The notes: generated by a model from the sequence alone, not told the origin. A stretch of DNA of 64,000 nucleotides from Enterococcus cecorum (GCF_023221775.1 NZ_JAKUDS010000003.1:1-64000); one strand, 5' to 3'. Positions 1-9,210 are shown, counted from the stretch's first letter. Made by a program: numbers and translations.

Positions 1-21
1 TTTATTTGTATCTAATTCCAT
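1..21 (-). CDS. possible start of a gene running off the left edge
   Basis: An ATG at 21-19 on the minus strand opens a frame that stays open to the window edge and encodes only MELDTNK. A TATAAT with an extended TG lies at 57-52, about 30 bases upstream, which fits a promoter for this gene. No strong ribosome binding site is visible. Seven residues do not allow a function to be named, and the start itself is uncertain. Confidence 0.3.
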
Positions 22-235
22 TTTATATCAACTCATTTCTAATATATACTGATTATAACATAAAACAAAATAAAAAGACAGTATACTGTATTGTCGGTCT
101 TCGAGTTACAACAGCAACCCTCATACCGAACGACATTCATCACCCAACTATAGAGGATGGGCGACTTCTGCCTGAATTACGTTAAACCATTTGAAATGCA
201 ACGAAAAGAGTGATTGGGAAAGAAAATCGAGACGA
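22..235 (-). other. intergenic stretch with extended -10 and a palindrome
   Basis: No gene is recognised here. On the minus strand a TATAAT preceded by TG lies at 52-57. A perfect 12-base palindrome ACAGTATACTGT lies at 78-89, overlapping where a -35 element would sit, so it could be an operator for the gene leaving the left edge. Between 100 and 175 there are short self-complementary pieces, but I could not match them to a known RNA family. Confidence 0.3.
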
Positions 236-265
236 ATAAAAAAGAGCATGGATCGCCCCACACTC
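236..265 (-). terminator. terminator of ysxC
   Basis: On the minus strand an 8-bp stem (GAGTGTGG with CCATGCTC, two G-U pairs) closes a 6-base loop and is followed by a run of T. It lies just past the ysxC stop codon. Confidence 0.7.
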
Positions 266-273
266 TCTAATAA

Positions 274-867
274 TTATTCAGTTAGTCCACTTAGCGCTTC
301 AATCGCCTGCCAAGCTTCTTCTTTTCCTTGTTTCGTGACTGATGAAAAAATAATAAATGTATCTTCTTTTTCAAATCCGAGCGCTTTTTTAATCATGCTT
401 TCGTGTTTATTCCATTTCCCACGGGGGATTTTATCGGCCTTTGTCGCAACCACGATAACTGGAATATCATAATACTTCAAAAATTGATACATTTGGATAT
501 CATCTTGTGTCGGTTCATGGCGCATATCAATTAAAGAGACCACTGCTTTCAACTGTTCCCGCTGTGTTAAATAGGTTTCAATCATTTTTCCCCATTTTGC
601 ACGTTCAGTTTTTGAAACTTTTGCATAACCATATCCCGGTACATCGACAAAGTGTAAGCAATTTTCAATCAAATAAAAGTTAAGCGTCTGCGTTTTTCCT
701 GGTTTAGAGGAAGTTCTTGCTAAGTTTTTGCGGTCAATTAGCGTATTAATAAATGAACTCTTACCTACATTGGAACGTCCTGCCAAAGCGATTTCTGGTA
801 AGTTGGTATCCGGATATTGCTTCGGCGCCACTGCACTAATAATAATTTCAGCTGAATGAACTTTCAT
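274..867 (-). CDS. ysxC: ribosome biogenesis GTP-binding protein YsxC/EngB
   Basis: A TrmE-Era-EngA-like GTPase that assists late assembly of the large ribosomal subunit in the cytoplasm. The 197-residue product is of normal family length. It shows the P-loop GRSNVGKSS near residue 30, the switch II motif DVPGYG, and the base-specificity motif TKAD. An in-frame GTG lies directly before the chosen ATG, but the AAGGG ribosome binding site has better spacing (8 bases) to the ATG at 867. It lies downstream of clpX, as in many Firmicutes, but a terminator separates the two, so part of its expression probably comes from its own promoter or from read-through. Confidence 0.95.
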   Translation of the reverse strand: MKVHSAEIIISAVAPKQYPDTNLPEIALAGRSNVGKSSFINTLIDRKNLARTSSKPGKTQTLNFYLIENCLHFVDVPGYGYAKVSKTERAKWGKMIETYLTQREQLKAVVSLIDMRHEPTQDDIQMYQFLKYYDIPVIVVATKADKIPRGKWNKHESMIKKALGFEKEDTFIIFSSVTKQGKEEAWQAIEALSGLTE

Positions 868-895
868 CACTTCATCCCTTTCTAAATTAAATCTC

Positions 896-928
896 TAAAA
901 AATAGAGGCTGACAATCTTGCCAACCTC
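896..928 (-). terminator. terminator between clpX and ysxC
   Basis: On the minus strand a 10-bp stem (GAGGTTGGCA with TGTCAGCCTC, two G-U pairs) closes a 4-base loop and is followed by TATTTTTT. It lies just after the clpX stop. Confidence 0.7.
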
Positions 929-939
929 ATATTGCACAT

Positions 940-2181
940 TTATCCAGCTTTTTGTTTGGAATAAATGATCTTTGGTTTTCCTTCTTCCAAAGCAGCTTCT
1001 TTGGTGATAATCACTTTTTCAATTGTATCATCAGAAGGAATTTCAAACATGACATCTAGCATAATGCCTTCAATAATCGAACGTAAGCCACGTGCTCCAG
1101 TATTACGTTCAATCGCTTTTTGAGCAATGGCTTCTAAAGCTTCGTGTTCAAATTCTAATTCTGTATGATCTAGTGCAAGTAATTTTTGATATTGTTTTAC
1201 TAAAGCATTTTTTGGCTCAGTTAAGATACGAACCAAATCATCTACCGTAAGTTTTTCCAATGCTGTCATGACCGGTAAACGTCCGATAAATTCAGGAATC
1301 AAACCGAATTTTAGCAAATCTTCTGGAATAATATGCTGCATGATACTTTCATTTTCATTTAATTTCTTGTTTGAAGTACCAAATCCAATGGTCTTTTCAC
1401 CCATTCGATTTTTAACAATTGTTTCAATTCCATCAAAAGCACCACCAACGATAAACAAAATATTTGTCGTATCAATTTGAATCATTTCTTGATGGGGATG
1501 TTTACGACCACCTTGAGGAGGAACAGAAGCAACTGTCCCTTCTAAAATTTTAAGTAAGGCTTGTTGCACCCCTTCACCAGAAACATCACGGGTAATTGAG
1601 ACATTTTCACTCTTTCTGGCAATTTTATCAATTTCATCAATATAGATAATCCCACGTTGAGCACGCTCAACATTAAAATCTGCTGCTTGTAATAATTTTA
1701 GCAAGATATTTTCAACATCTTCACCGACATATCCAGCTTCGGTTAGACTTGTCGCATCCGCAATGGCAAATGGCACATCAATGGTACGTGCCAAAGTTTG
1801 CGCTAAGAAAGTCTTACCTGATCCAGTTGGTCCAATCAAGCAGATATTACTTTTTTGTAATTCCACTTCATCATCATAACTTTCCATCGCATTGATTCGT
1901 TTATAATGATTGTATACAGCAACTGATAAAGCACGTTTAGCAAAATCTTGACCCACAACATACTCATTTAATACTTCTAAGATTTCTTTAGGTTTTGGTA
2001 CATCCGTAAATTCCCGTACCACTTCTTCATAAAAATCTTCGTCGATAATATCTTTACATAATTCGACACATTCGTTACATATATATACTCCTGGTCCGGC
2101 TACAATTTTGCGTACTTCTGCTTGTGATTTTCCACAAAAAGAACAGCGAACCGTATCATGACCATGTTGGTTATCGCTCAT
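940..2181 (-). CDS. clpX: ATP-dependent Clp protease ATP-binding subunit ClpX
   Basis: AAA+ unfoldase that feeds substrates to the ClpP peptidase in the cytoplasm. At 413 residues it has normal length. The N-terminal zinc-binding domain shows four cysteines in CSFCGKS and CNEC (about residues 13-38). The AAA+ module has Walker A GPTGSGKT, Walker [10 protein letters not shown], the pore-loop GYVGEDVE and the sensor 2 region NTGARGLRS. An IGF-type ClpP-binding loop is seen as TIGFGTS. The start ATG has an AAGGAG site about 12 bases upstream, which is somewhat long. The gene stands alone between the trigger factor region and ysxC. No clpP is in the window. Confidence 0.98.
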   Translation of the reverse strand: MSDNQHGHDTVRCSFCGKSQAEVRKIVAGPGVYICNECVELCKDIIDEDFYEEVVREFTDVPKPKEILEVLNEYVVGQDFAKRALSVAVYNHYKRINAMESYDDEVELQKSNICLIGPTGSGKTFLAQTLARTIDVPFAIADATSLTEAGYVGEDVENILLKLLQAADFNVERAQRGIIYIDEIDKIARKSENVSITRDVSGEGVQQALLKILEGTVASVPPQGGRKHPHQEMIQIDTTNILFIVGGAFDGIETIVKNRMGEKTIGFGTSNKKLNENESIMQHIIPEDLLKFGLIPEFIGRLPVMTALEKLTVDDLVRILTEPKNALVKQYQKLLALDHTELEFEHEALEAIAQKAIERNTGARGLRSIIEGIMLDVMFEIPSDDTIEKVIITKEAALEEGKPKIIYSKQKAG

Positions 2182-2311
2182 GGATTAACAACACTCCTTT
2201 ATAAAACTATGTACCAAAAAATGGCTATATATTTCATCTTAACATAAATACAATGAAATAAAAAGCGACGACACTTATGTTTCTATCGTTACACTTTTAG
2301 CCATTTTTTAC

Positions 2312-2815
2312 TTAAAATCCAAATACACCAGGTAGCAAGTAGGTTAAACTTAACATGATACAACAAGCAGTTAAAATACCTAAGCCAATTGGTAAAATAC
2401 ATTTTTTAGGTGGTAAACCAAGTAAAGCAGCAATCAAAGCTCCTGTCCAAGCACCTGTACCGGGTAATGGAATCGCAACAAACAAATAAATCCCTAACAA
2501 CACACTATTTGGATACTTTTCGGTTAACTCTTTTCCTTTACGACGCCCTTTTTCAGTAATCGCTCTAGCAAATTTTTTTATCGGACCTCTAACTGAAAGA
2601 AAATCTAGAATTTTTTCAATAAAAAGGATGATAAATGGAATCGGTATAAAATTTGCAATGACACAAATAATACTCGCTTTCAACCAGGGAACACCTAATA
2701 AAGAAGCCGCAATTAATCCGCCTCGCAATTCTAAAATTGGTAATAGCGAAATAATGAATATGATGATTTCTGGACTTAGAACATCCTTCAATGTATCAAT
2801 AACTGATTGTAACAT
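2312..2815 (-). CDS. small multidrug export family membrane protein
   Basis: A 167-residue integral membrane protein matching the family named 'small multi-drug export' (PF06695/COG2426). The transport role of this family is poorly proven, so substrate and direction are unknown. Sequence signs are the N-terminal ELRGGLIAA stretch after the first hydrophobic helix, then PIPFIILF, the glycine-rich PLPGTGAWTGALIA motif, and a final long hydrophobic segment, giving about four membrane segments. The longer frame starts 11 residues upstream, but GGAGG lies five bases before the ATG at 2815, so that start is preferred. It lies between tig and clpX with no obvious functional link. Confidence 0.85.
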   Translation of the reverse strand: MLQSVIDTLKDVLSPEIIIFIISLLPILELRGGLIAASLLGVPWLKASIICVIANFIPIPFIILFIEKILDFLSVRGPIKKFARAITEKGRRKGKELTEKYPNSVLLGIYLFVAIPLPGTGAWTGALIAALLGLPPKKCILPIGLGILTACCIMLSLTYLLPGVFGF

Positions 2816-2922
2816 TTTATCCTCCAAATATATGATTACGTGTTTCATTATGCAAAACTATTCGAATGAAGCCTATTCATTTGGACACGCTTTAAAAAAA
2901 TCTTAAAAATTGACATGAAGAA

Positions 2923-2964
2923 GGCGGAAAAATACTGATAAACCCTCTTACCGTATTTTCCGCC
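2923..2964 (-). terminator. hairpin downstream of tig
   Basis: A long stem (GGCGGAAAATAC with GTATTTTTCCGCC) lies just past the tig stop. The T tract after it on the minus strand is broken, so termination may be partial. On the plus strand the hairpin is followed by CTTTTTATT. Confidence 0.55.
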
Positions 2965-2979
2965 TAACGAGTCTTTTTA

Positions 2980-4260
2980 TTAAGCTTCAACAGCTGTAGA
3001 AGTTACTAAATCAATAGCTTTCTTCATAGTAATATCATGTGAAAGCATATCAGTAGTTAATAAACGTTTCACTTGATCTACAGGCATATTGTAAGTTTCT
3101 GCTAATTCAGCGATTTCTTTTTCAATTTCTTCTTCTGTCGCTTCTAAGTTTTCAGCTTTCACAATTGCTTCGATAACAAGGTTAGTTTTCACGCGTAATT
3201 CAGCATCTTGTTCGAATTGTTTGTGAAGGTCAGCTTCAGTAGAATTTGTTAATTGATAGTACATTTCTGGTGAGATTCCTTGACGTTGCATGTTGTTTAA
3301 GAATTCATCCATTGCGCGGTGTATTTCATCGTGAACCATCACATGTGGTAATTCAACCACTTCTGCATTTTCAACAGCTTTACGTAAAGCTTCATCATGA
3401 ACAGCTTCTTGCGCTTGACTAGCTTTAGTTGCAGTTAATTCTTCACGGATTTTCGCTTTTAATTCATCTAATGTTTCAACTTCATCATCAACATCTTTAG
3501 CGAACTCGTCATCTAATTCAGGTAATTCTTTTACTTTCACTTCATGAACTTTCACTTTAAAGATAGCGTCTTGACCTGCTAAATCTTCTGCTTGATAGTT
3601 TTCAGGGAATGTTACCTTCACTTCCACATCATCACCAGCTTTAGCACCAACTAATTGATCTTCAAAGCCAGGAATGAATGAACCTGAACCTAATTCAAGT
3701 GAATAGTTTTCGCCTTTTCCACCTTCAAAAGCAACACCGTCTTTGAATCCTTCAAAGTCAATAACCACTGTGTCGCCTTCTTTAGCAGCTTCTTCAACAA
3801 CAACTAATTCAGCTTGTTGATTACGTTTTTGGTTCAAACGTTCTTCAACATCAGCATCTGTTACTTCGCGTTCTTGTTTGGCAACAGTTAAGTTTTTATA
3901 TTCACCTAATTTAACTTCTGGTTTTGTTGTTACTTCAGCAGTAATCACCCAATCTTGACCTTTTTCCATGCTTTTCACATCGATTTTTGGTTGAGCAACA
4001 ACTTCTAATCCTGCTTCAGCCACAGCAGCATCATAAGCTTTTGGTAACACAGCATTTAAAGCATCTTCGTATAAAGCTTCTTCACCAAACATACGGTTAA
4101 ATACTTGGCGAGTGACTTTCCCTTTACGGAATCCAGGTACATTTAGATTTCCTTTTACTTTGTTAAATGCGATTGTTAATCCTTGTTGAATTTCTTCTTG
4201 AGGAATTGAAAACGTTAGCACACCTTCGTTAGTGGCTGTTTTTTCAAATGTTGCAGTCAT
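2980..4260 (-). CDS. tig: trigger factor, ribosome-associated chaperone
   Basis: A chaperone that binds at the ribosome exit tunnel and folds nascent chains. It also carries an FKBP-type peptidyl-prolyl isomerase domain. The product is 426 residues, normal for the family. The ribosome-docking signature appears as [14 protein letters not shown] near residue 40. The FKBP domain spans about residues 150-245 ([20 protein letters not shown], then [11 protein letters not shown]). The helical C-terminal arms follow. An upstream in-frame ATG would add 16 residues, but GGAGGG lies at good spacing before the ATG at 4260. A promoter is visible at 4321-4349. Confidence 0.97.
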   Translation of the reverse strand: MTATFEKTATNEGVLTFSIPQEEIQQGLTIAFNKVKGNLNVPGFRKGKVTRQVFNRMFGEEALYEDALNAVLPKAYDAAVAEAGLEVVAQPKIDVKSMEKGQDWVITAEVTTKPEVKLGEYKNLTVAKQEREVTDADVEERLNQKRNQQAELVVVEEAAKEGDTVVIDFEGFKDGVAFEGGKGENYSLELGSGSFIPGFEDQLVGAKAGDDVEVKVTFPENYQAEDLAGQDAIFKVKVHEVKVKELPELDDEFAKDVDDEVETLDELKAKIREELTATKASQAQEAVHDEALRKAVENAEVVELPHVMVHDEIHRAMDEFLNNMQRQGISPEMYYQLTNSTEADLHKQFEQDAELRVKTNLVIEAIVKAENLEATEEEIEKEIAELAETYNMPVDQVKRLLTTDMLSHDITMKKAIDLVTSTAVEA

Positions 4261-4320
4261 ATATTTCCCTCCGATTTTATCTTTACATTTTTGATGAATA
4301 TGATTCATGCATACCTTTAA

Positions 4321-4349
4321 ATATTACACTAAGCACGCTAAATTGTAAA
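4321..4349 (-). promoter_or_regulatory. promoter of tig
   Basis: On the minus strand TTTACA (4349-4344) and TAATAT (4326-4321) are separated by 17 bases and lie about 60 bases upstream of the tig start. Confidence 0.5.
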
Positions 4350-4394
4350 CCATTTTCAACTTAGTTCCCTTGTTTTTTTCTATAATTTACGATA

Positions 4395-5327
4395 TTACAG
4401 CAATTTTTGAATGATTTGTTGGTATTTTTCCTGAATGAGTTGATATTGCTTGATAGTAGCTAATTCTTCTTTTTCAGAAATTTGACCTGTTTGATAAAGC
4501 TGAATAGTCAAACGTATATAATCCTCTGCAGCTATAGGCGGTGTAAATGGATAAGTTAACATCAATTGTTGCAATAACTGATTCTGTAACATTTCATACA
4601 AATACACATCTTTATTTGCTAAACTTTGTGCCAATAATTGCTCACATTTTTTCACAAAAGGCTGTTGATTAGGAGCCGTTAACTCGTTACTTTCAATTCT
4701 CACTTCTTTTTCGGTAAATACATCTATAAGATAGAGATCCATTGACAGTTCAAGTTGAAAAATAACCTCGCACGTTTTAGCAATAAGAAACGGATTCTTT
4801 GCACTTGGCAATAACTCTTTGATAAATGTTTGAAATGTAAGCAGTGGTAATTGACTCGTCAATACTCGAAACTCACTATCAAAAATTGGCCGAATGTGCG
4901 CGAAGGCATCTTGCCATTGTTTTTTCTTTTCTTGTAACTTATAAACATAGATACTTGTATAAAGTTCTTCGGCACTTGCTAATTGTTTTTTTACGTGTAG
5001 CAACTCTCTATTTGGGACAATTGTTTGCAACAATAATCGTCGTGCATACAAAAATTCATCATTCAAAATGGCCAATTGTGCATATTTAGTTAAATATTTT
5101 GCCGAACGTTCATAGCTCTCTTTTTCTTCTAACGCAATCTCATAGGCTTTTTGAATAAAATCTTGCACAAAATACAATTCAACGATTCGATAATGATTGT
5201 CCAATGAGGGATATTTTTGATAAATCTTTTGTGCTAATTGTTCAGCGAGTAAGTAGTTATGCGCTTGTTTTGCTTCTTCAAATGCTAGAAATAATTCTTC
5301 GTCTTGATTAAATTTGTGATTATTCAT
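4395..5327 (-). CDS. uncharacterised helical-repeat (TPR-like) protein
   Basis: A 310-residue soluble protein without a signal peptide or membrane segment. I do not recognise a named function. The sequence is almost wholly alpha-helical in character. Its N-terminal third has paired helices with tetratricopeptide-like spacing (alanine, leucine and tyrosine at helix-packing positions, for example in the stretch beginning AFEEAKQAHNYLLAEQLAQK). It is the last gene of a cluster that also holds an 84-residue protein, sppA and an RDD membrane protein, and its start overlaps the RDD gene by 8 bases, which implies translational coupling. A scaffold role around the membrane peptidase is a guess from context only. 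Confidence 0.75.
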   Translation of the reverse strand: MNNHKFNQDEELFLAFEEAKQAHNYLLAEQLAQKIYQKYPSLDNHYRIVELYFVQDFIQKAYEIALEEKESYERSAKYLTKYAQLAILNDEFLYARRLLLQTIVPNRELLHVKKQLASAEELYTSIYVYKLQEKKKQWQDAFAHIRPIFDSEFRVLTSQLPLLTFQTFIKELLPSAKNPFLIAKTCEVIFQLELSMDLYLIDVFTEKEVRIESNELTAPNQQPFVKKCEQLLAQSLANKDVYLYEMLQNQLLQQLMLTYPFTPPIAAEDYIRLTIQLYQTGQISEKEELATIKQYQLIQEKYQQIIQKLL

Positions 5328-5859
5328 ACTTCACCTGTTTTACTAAATGAAATTTTTTCGGCTGACGAATCATTTTTAGTGTGACGACCCCTGTTTGTGC
5401 AAAAAAGTCCCCTATATGCGTTTTGTCTGGTGTAAAAGCACAGACAAGATATCCTAACATAAAGAGCGGTTTTGCACTAAACACAAAGCGCATCGCCCCT
5501 TCACGTATAAGAACAGTACTCCATGTTAGTTCTTTTTCTGTAAAACTAACTACTTTGATACCAAAAATCATTTTACCGATTGTCTGCCCATCATTAAGCT
5601 TAGTTAGTAGAATAAAGTATGCAAGGTAAATACTAGTGCCACCAATAAAATCGACATAAGGATGATCCATTGGCAAACCAAAACGTGCAAACCAAGTAAA
5701 CACAAGTCCTTTGAGACAAGCAATCAAAAAGACATCTACTAAAAAGGCCCACAAACGAATCCAAAAGCCTGCATAATAGTCAGCTGGGTACTGATTTGGG
5801 TGCTTTGGTTTATTGTTAACAGGTACGTTTTTCAAGGTTTTAGTTTGACTAAAAAACAT
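5320..5859 (-). CDS. RDD family membrane protein
   Basis: A 179-residue integral membrane protein. The RDD-type signature is recognisable: YYAGFWIRLWAFLVDVFLI in the first helix, with the family's arginine and aspartate positions, then a central helix and the later motif GQTIGKMIFGIKVV, typical of the family. RDD proteins are widespread and mostly of unknown function; some have been linked to ion exchange. It lies 8 bases after sppA and overlaps the following TPR-like gene, so the cluster is read as one operon. Confidence 0.88.
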   Translation of the reverse strand: MFFSQTKTLKNVPVNNKPKHPNQYPADYYAGFWIRLWAFLVDVFLIACLKGLVFTWFARFGLPMDHPYVDFIGGTSIYLAYFILLTKLNDGQTIGKMIFGIKVVSFTEKELTWSTVLIREGAMRFVFSAKPLFMLGYLVCAFTPDKTHIGDFFAQTGVVTLKMIRQPKKFHLVKQVKYE

Positions 5860-5867
5860 TGTATCAC

Positions 5868-6884
5868 CTACCCTCCATAATAATACATCGCTTTAGGTGC
5901 TTGCGGTGTACCAATCGCTTGAACAATCGCCTTTACAGTTTCTTCAGTGCTGGCTTGTGGTTTAAGTAGATTGGTTTTTGCTTGGTTTAACCAACTAGCA
6001 AGGAAATTCGGCGTATTGGTTGTATATTCAATGATTTGAGCATCTTTTAAGTCATATTTGTTTTGTAAATCAGCTAGGCAATCTTCTTCAAAGCCAATTT
6101 CGTCAATCAAACCATTTTCCTTTGCTTGTAAACCATCGTAAATTCGACCATCCGCTAGTTTTTTCACCGTTTCAATATCCATTTTGCGACCTTTACTTAC
6201 CACATCAACAAAACGACTATAGGCACGATCAACATGTTCTTGCAGGACTTTAGATTCTTCAGGTGTAGTAGCACGTGTTGAGGATCCCATATCTTTTAAC
6301 GCGCCGCTCTTATAAGTTTGATCTTTCACGCCTAATTTATCTAAAAGCGAGGCATAATTCATTCCAGACATAATCACACCAATGGACCCTGTCACCGTCT
6401 CTTCACTAGCATAAATCTTATCTGCAGCTGCCGAGATATAATATCCTCCGCTTGCTGCCATATTTTTCATATTGACATAGATGGGTTTATGATGTGCTTG
6501 TAATTTTTGTAAGGATTTTGCTAATTCACTACTTTCATACACACCGCCACCTGGAGAATTTACTTCTAATAACACGGCTTTTACTGTATCATCATTATCA
6601 ATTTTTTTAATCATCTCTAAGGTTCGTTGATGATTATAGCCGCTACTTGAAAGAAGGCTATTTCCTTGTGTATCAGCGATTACTCCGTCAATGGTAATCT
6701 TGGCAATTTTTTGACTACTATCACCTGGCGTAATAATACTTTCCTTTAAGGTTTCCTGACTAGTTAGTAAACTTGATAATGATTCCTCTTGATTGTCATT
6801 TACACTATTGATTGCAATGCCGGTTAAACTAATGACTGCAACCCCTATCGCAATTAATACCGCAATCCATCTTCTTCTATTCAT
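5868..6884 (-). CDS. sppA: signal peptide peptidase SppA, membrane serine protease
   Basis: A membrane-anchored Ser/Lys protease that degrades signal peptides left after secretion. In Bacillus subtilis it also affects lysozyme and lantibiotic resistance. The 338-residue protein has one N-terminal membrane anchor (about residues 6-27) and one S49 peptidase domain, as in other Gram-positive SppA. The catalytic serine is seen in MAASGGYY at about residue 145 and the general-base lysine in SGALKDMG at about residue 197, each two residues before the B. subtilis positions (147 and 199). It sits in an operon after an 84-residue unknown gene and before the RDD gene. Confidence 0.95.
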   Translation of the reverse strand: MNRRRWIAVLIAIGVAVISLTGIAINSVNDNQEESLSSLLTSQETLKESIITPGDSSQKIAKITIDGVIADTQGNSLLSSSGYNHQRTLEMIKKIDNDDTVKAVLLEVNSPGGGVYESSELAKSLQKLQAHHKPIYVNMKNMAASGGYYISAAADKIYASEETVTGSIGVIMSGMNYASLLDKLGVKDQTYKSGALKDMGSSTRATTPEESKVLQEHVDRAYSRFVDVVSKGRKMDIETVKKLADGRIYDGLQAKENGLIDEIGFEEDCLADLQNKYDLKDAQIIEYTTNTPNFLASWLNQAKTNLLKPQASTEETVKAIVQAIGTPQAPKAMYYYGG

Positions 6885-6893
6885 AAAACACCT

Positions 6894-7148
6894 CTATAAT
6901 TCTTGTTTAATAATTATTGCTTTTTGATCAGTATCTTCAGCTTGCTTATAACCTGAAAATTTTTCACCGCTGATGATATCCTCTATTTCAAACAATTCTA
7001 CACCTACTACTTGTATCAGTTCAGATTCAATTTCTTGCAAACTTTCCCAACCGGTATCTAAAAAGATTGGTGTATCATCTGTCAGTTGATATTTAACAGA
7101 TAATTGATTGATTCGTTCTTTCAAATCTTTTAAACGTATCGTCTTCAT
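6894..7148 (-). CDS. small conserved-looking protein of unknown function
   Basis: An 84-residue acidic, soluble protein that I do not recognise. It begins MKTIRLKDLKERINQL and has no membrane segment, cysteine pair or nucleotide-binding motif. An AAAGGGG ribosome binding site lies before its ATG, and a good promoter (7192-7219) lies upstream, so it is very likely expressed. As first gene of the sppA cluster, 9 bases before sppA, it may serve the peptidase, but that is only positional inference. Confidence 0.75.
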   Translation of the reverse strand: MKTIRLKDLKERINQLSVKYQLTDDTPIFLDTGWESLQEIESELIQVVGVELFEIEDIISGEKFSGYKQAEDTDQKAIIIKQEL

Positions 7149-7191
7149 CTATTTTCCCCTTTCTTGCTCATGTAATAAAGCGTTTTTTCTT

Positions 7192-7219
7192 ATTGTACCA
7201 CAGATTAATTATAAGACAA
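7192..7219 (-). promoter_or_regulatory. promoter of the sppA operon
   Basis: On the minus strand TTGTCT (7219-7214) and TACAAT (7197-7192) are 16 bases apart. It diverges from the glmS promoter, and the first glmS operator-like repeat lies between the two promoters. Confidence 0.6.
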
Positions 7220-7234
7220 ATATCATCTTATATC

Positions 7235-7250
7235 CATCTATACCAATTTA
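7235..7250 (+). promoter_or_regulatory. NagR/GntR-type operator, copy 1, upstream of glmS
   Basis: The 16-base CATCTATACCAATTTA occurs here and again, identically, at 7334-7349. Its complement reads TAAATTGGTATAGATG, which resembles the operator core (ATTGGTATAGA) bound by NagR/YvoA-type GntR regulators of amino-sugar genes. This copy lies 16 bases upstream of the glmS -35 element. Confidence 0.6.
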
Positions 7251-7266
7251 ACATTTAAAAAAAGTG

Positions 7267-7295
7267 TTGACATTCGATTCCGCTTGAATTATGAT
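7267..7295 (+). promoter_or_regulatory. promoter of glmS
   Basis: A perfect -35 TTGACA (7267-7272) and a TATGAT -10 (7290-7295) are separated by 17 bases. This is the strongest promoter seen in the window. Transcription would start near 7302, leaving an 85-base leader that contains the second operator-like repeat. Confidence 0.8.
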
Positions 7296-7333
7296 GGCAA
7301 TAGCTTTTGTTAATAGCTAAACAAAACAAAAAT

Positions 7334-7349
7334 CATCTATACCAATTTA
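7334..7349 (+). promoter_or_regulatory. NagR/GntR-type operator, copy 2, in the glmS leader
   Basis: Exact second copy of CATCTATACCAATTTA, in the same orientation and 99 bases from copy 1. It lies downstream of the predicted transcription start, a position suited to roadblock or loop repression. Confidence 0.6.
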
Positions 7350-7386
7350 TAATAAATAAAAAAATACAAAGGCAGGTTGCTATATT

Positions 7387-9198
7387 ATGTGTGGAATTGT
7401 AGGAATTGTAGGAAAAAATCAAGCAGAACGCGTCATCTTAAATGGTTTACATCGCTTAGAATATCGCGGATATGATTCAGCCGGTTTATTTGTTTGCGAT
7501 GAAAATCATGATTATCTTGTCAAATCACCTGGACGAATTAAAAACTTAGAAGATAAATTGACAGCTGAAGTAACAGGGCATATCGGAATTGGTCATACAC
7601 GTTGGGCAACACATGGTGAGCCAACTGAAGCCAACGCCCACCCTCATACTTCTCAATCAGGTCAATTAGTCCTTGTACACAACGGCGTCATCGAAAACTT
7701 TGAAGAAATTCATCAAACTTACTTAAGTGATCATACTTTCTCAGGTCAAACTGATACTGAGATTGTGGTACATTTAGTGGAAGAATTAAAAAATCGCGAC
7801 AACTTAACAACTAAAGAAGCATTCCGTAAAGCTTTAGGCATCATTAAAGGATCGTATGCTTTTGGATTAATCGATAAAAATGACCGCGAAACCATTTACG
7901 TCGCTAAAAATAAAAGCCCATTATTAATTGGTCTAGGTGATGGCTTTAACGTGATTTGTTCTGATGCTCTAGCTGTTTTAGACCAAACTGACACATTTGT
8001 AGAGATTGAAGACGGCGAAATGGTTACCGTTACTGCTGATTCAGTAGCAATAGAAAAACAAGATGGACAAAATGTTGAACGTGAAAGCTTCAAAACACAA
8101 GTCGATATTACAGATATTGAAAAAGGAACTTATCCATTCTATATGTTAAAAGAAATTGACGAACAACCAACAGTGATGCGTCGTCTTGTACAAGAATATC
8201 AAGGTGATAATCATCAAGTGAACTTGGATGAGAACCTAGTCAAAGAATTTGCACAAAGTGACCGGATTTATATCGTTGCTTGTGGGACAAGTAACAATGC
8301 AGGTTGGAGTGCCAAAACTTTCATTGAGAAGTTAACAAACATTCCAGTTGAAGTTCATTTGTCCAGCGAATTCGCATACGATGTACCACTATTGTCTGAA
8401 AAACCATTCTTCATCTACTTAAGTCAAAGTGGTGAAACTGCAGATAGTCGTCAAGTCTTAGTGACAACAAATAAACTTGGTCATCCAGCTTTAACGATTA
8501 CCAATGTTGCAGGATCCACTTTATCTCGAGAAGCTAAATACACTTTATTATTATATGCTGGACCAGAAATCGCCGTTGCCTCCACTAAAGCTTATACAGC
8601 GCAGATTGCTGTTCTATCTATTTTGGCAAAAGCTGTTGGCGAATATAAACAAATTCAAGCAGCCATAGACTTTGATGTATTCCACGAATTATCCATTGTT
8701 GCTAGTGCGATGGATAGTCTAATCAATGATAAACAACATATCAAAGACTTAGCAGATGAGTTTTTAGCAACGACACGTAATGCCTTTTATATCGGCCGTT
8801 CTAATGACTACTATGTTTCAATGGAAGCCGCATTGAAATTAAAAGAAATTTCCTATGTACAAGCAGAAGGATTTGCAGCGGGTGAATTAAAACACGGTAC
8901 CATCGCATTAATCGAGGACGGTACTCCAGTAATGGCGATTATTACTGAAGAAATCACCGGTTCACATACTCGTGGCAACATTAAAGAAGTTGAAAGCCGT
9001 GGCGCAAAATGCTTAGTCATTGTATCTGAAAAATTAGCAAAACCAACAGACCAAATTATCTTACCAACTGTTCATCCGTTTTTAACTAGTTTAGTTTCTG
9101 TCATCCCTACACAATTATTAGCTTACAACGCCACCATCCAACGTGGTTATGATGTTGATAAGCCTCGCAACCTAGCAAAATCTGTTACAGTTGAGTAA
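7387..9198 (+). CDS. glmS: glutamine--fructose-6-phosphate aminotransferase
   Basis: Makes glucosamine-6-phosphate from fructose-6-phosphate and glutamine, the entry step to UDP-GlcNAc for peptidoglycan. The 603-residue protein has the N-terminal glutaminase domain with the catalytic Cys2 (MCGIVG) and HTRWATHG, and two SIS isomerase domains (CGTSNNAGW and LSQSGETADS, then GRSNDYYVSMEAALKLKEISY), ending DKPRNLAKSVTVE as in the family. A ribosome binding site is weak but present. It is the only gene of its transcript, closed by a strong terminator. glmM, which acts next, lies in another operon 2.5 kb away. Control appears to be by paired operators, not by a glmS ribozyme. Confidence 0.98.
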   Translation: MCGIVGIVGKNQAERVILNGLHRLEYRGYDSAGLFVCDENHDYLVKSPGRIKNLEDKLTAEVTGHIGIGHTRWATHGEPTEANAHPHTSQSGQLVLVHNGVIENFEEIHQTYLSDHTFSGQTDTEIVVHLVEELKNRDNLTTKEAFRKALGIIKGSYAFGLIDKNDRETIYVAKNKSPLLIGLGDGFNVICSDALAVLDQTDTFVEIEDGEMVTVTADSVAIEKQDGQNVERESFKTQVDITDIEKGTYPFYMLKEIDEQPTVMRRLVQEYQGDNHQVNLDENLVKEFAQSDRIYIVACGTSNNAGWSAKTFIEKLTNIPVEVHLSSEFAYDVPLLSEKPFFIYLSQSGETADSRQVLVTTNKLGHPALTITNVAGSTLSREAKYTLLLYAGPEIAVASTKAYTAQIAVLSILAKAVGEYKQIQAAIDFDVFHELSIVASAMDSLINDKQHIKDLADEFLATTRNAFYIGRSNDYYVSMEAALKLKEISYVQAEGFAAGELKHGTIALIEDGTPVMAIITEEITGSHTRGNIKEVESRGAKCLVIVSEKLAKPTDQIILPTVHPFLTSLVSVIPTQLLAYNATIQRGYDVDKPRNLAKSVTVE

Positions 9199-9210
9199 AC
9201 ATTAAAAAGA

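Noticed and set aside
7302-7386. glmS ribozyme in the glmS leader
   Set aside because: The leader is only about 85 bases and lacks the conserved ribozyme core; it holds an operator-like repeat instead.
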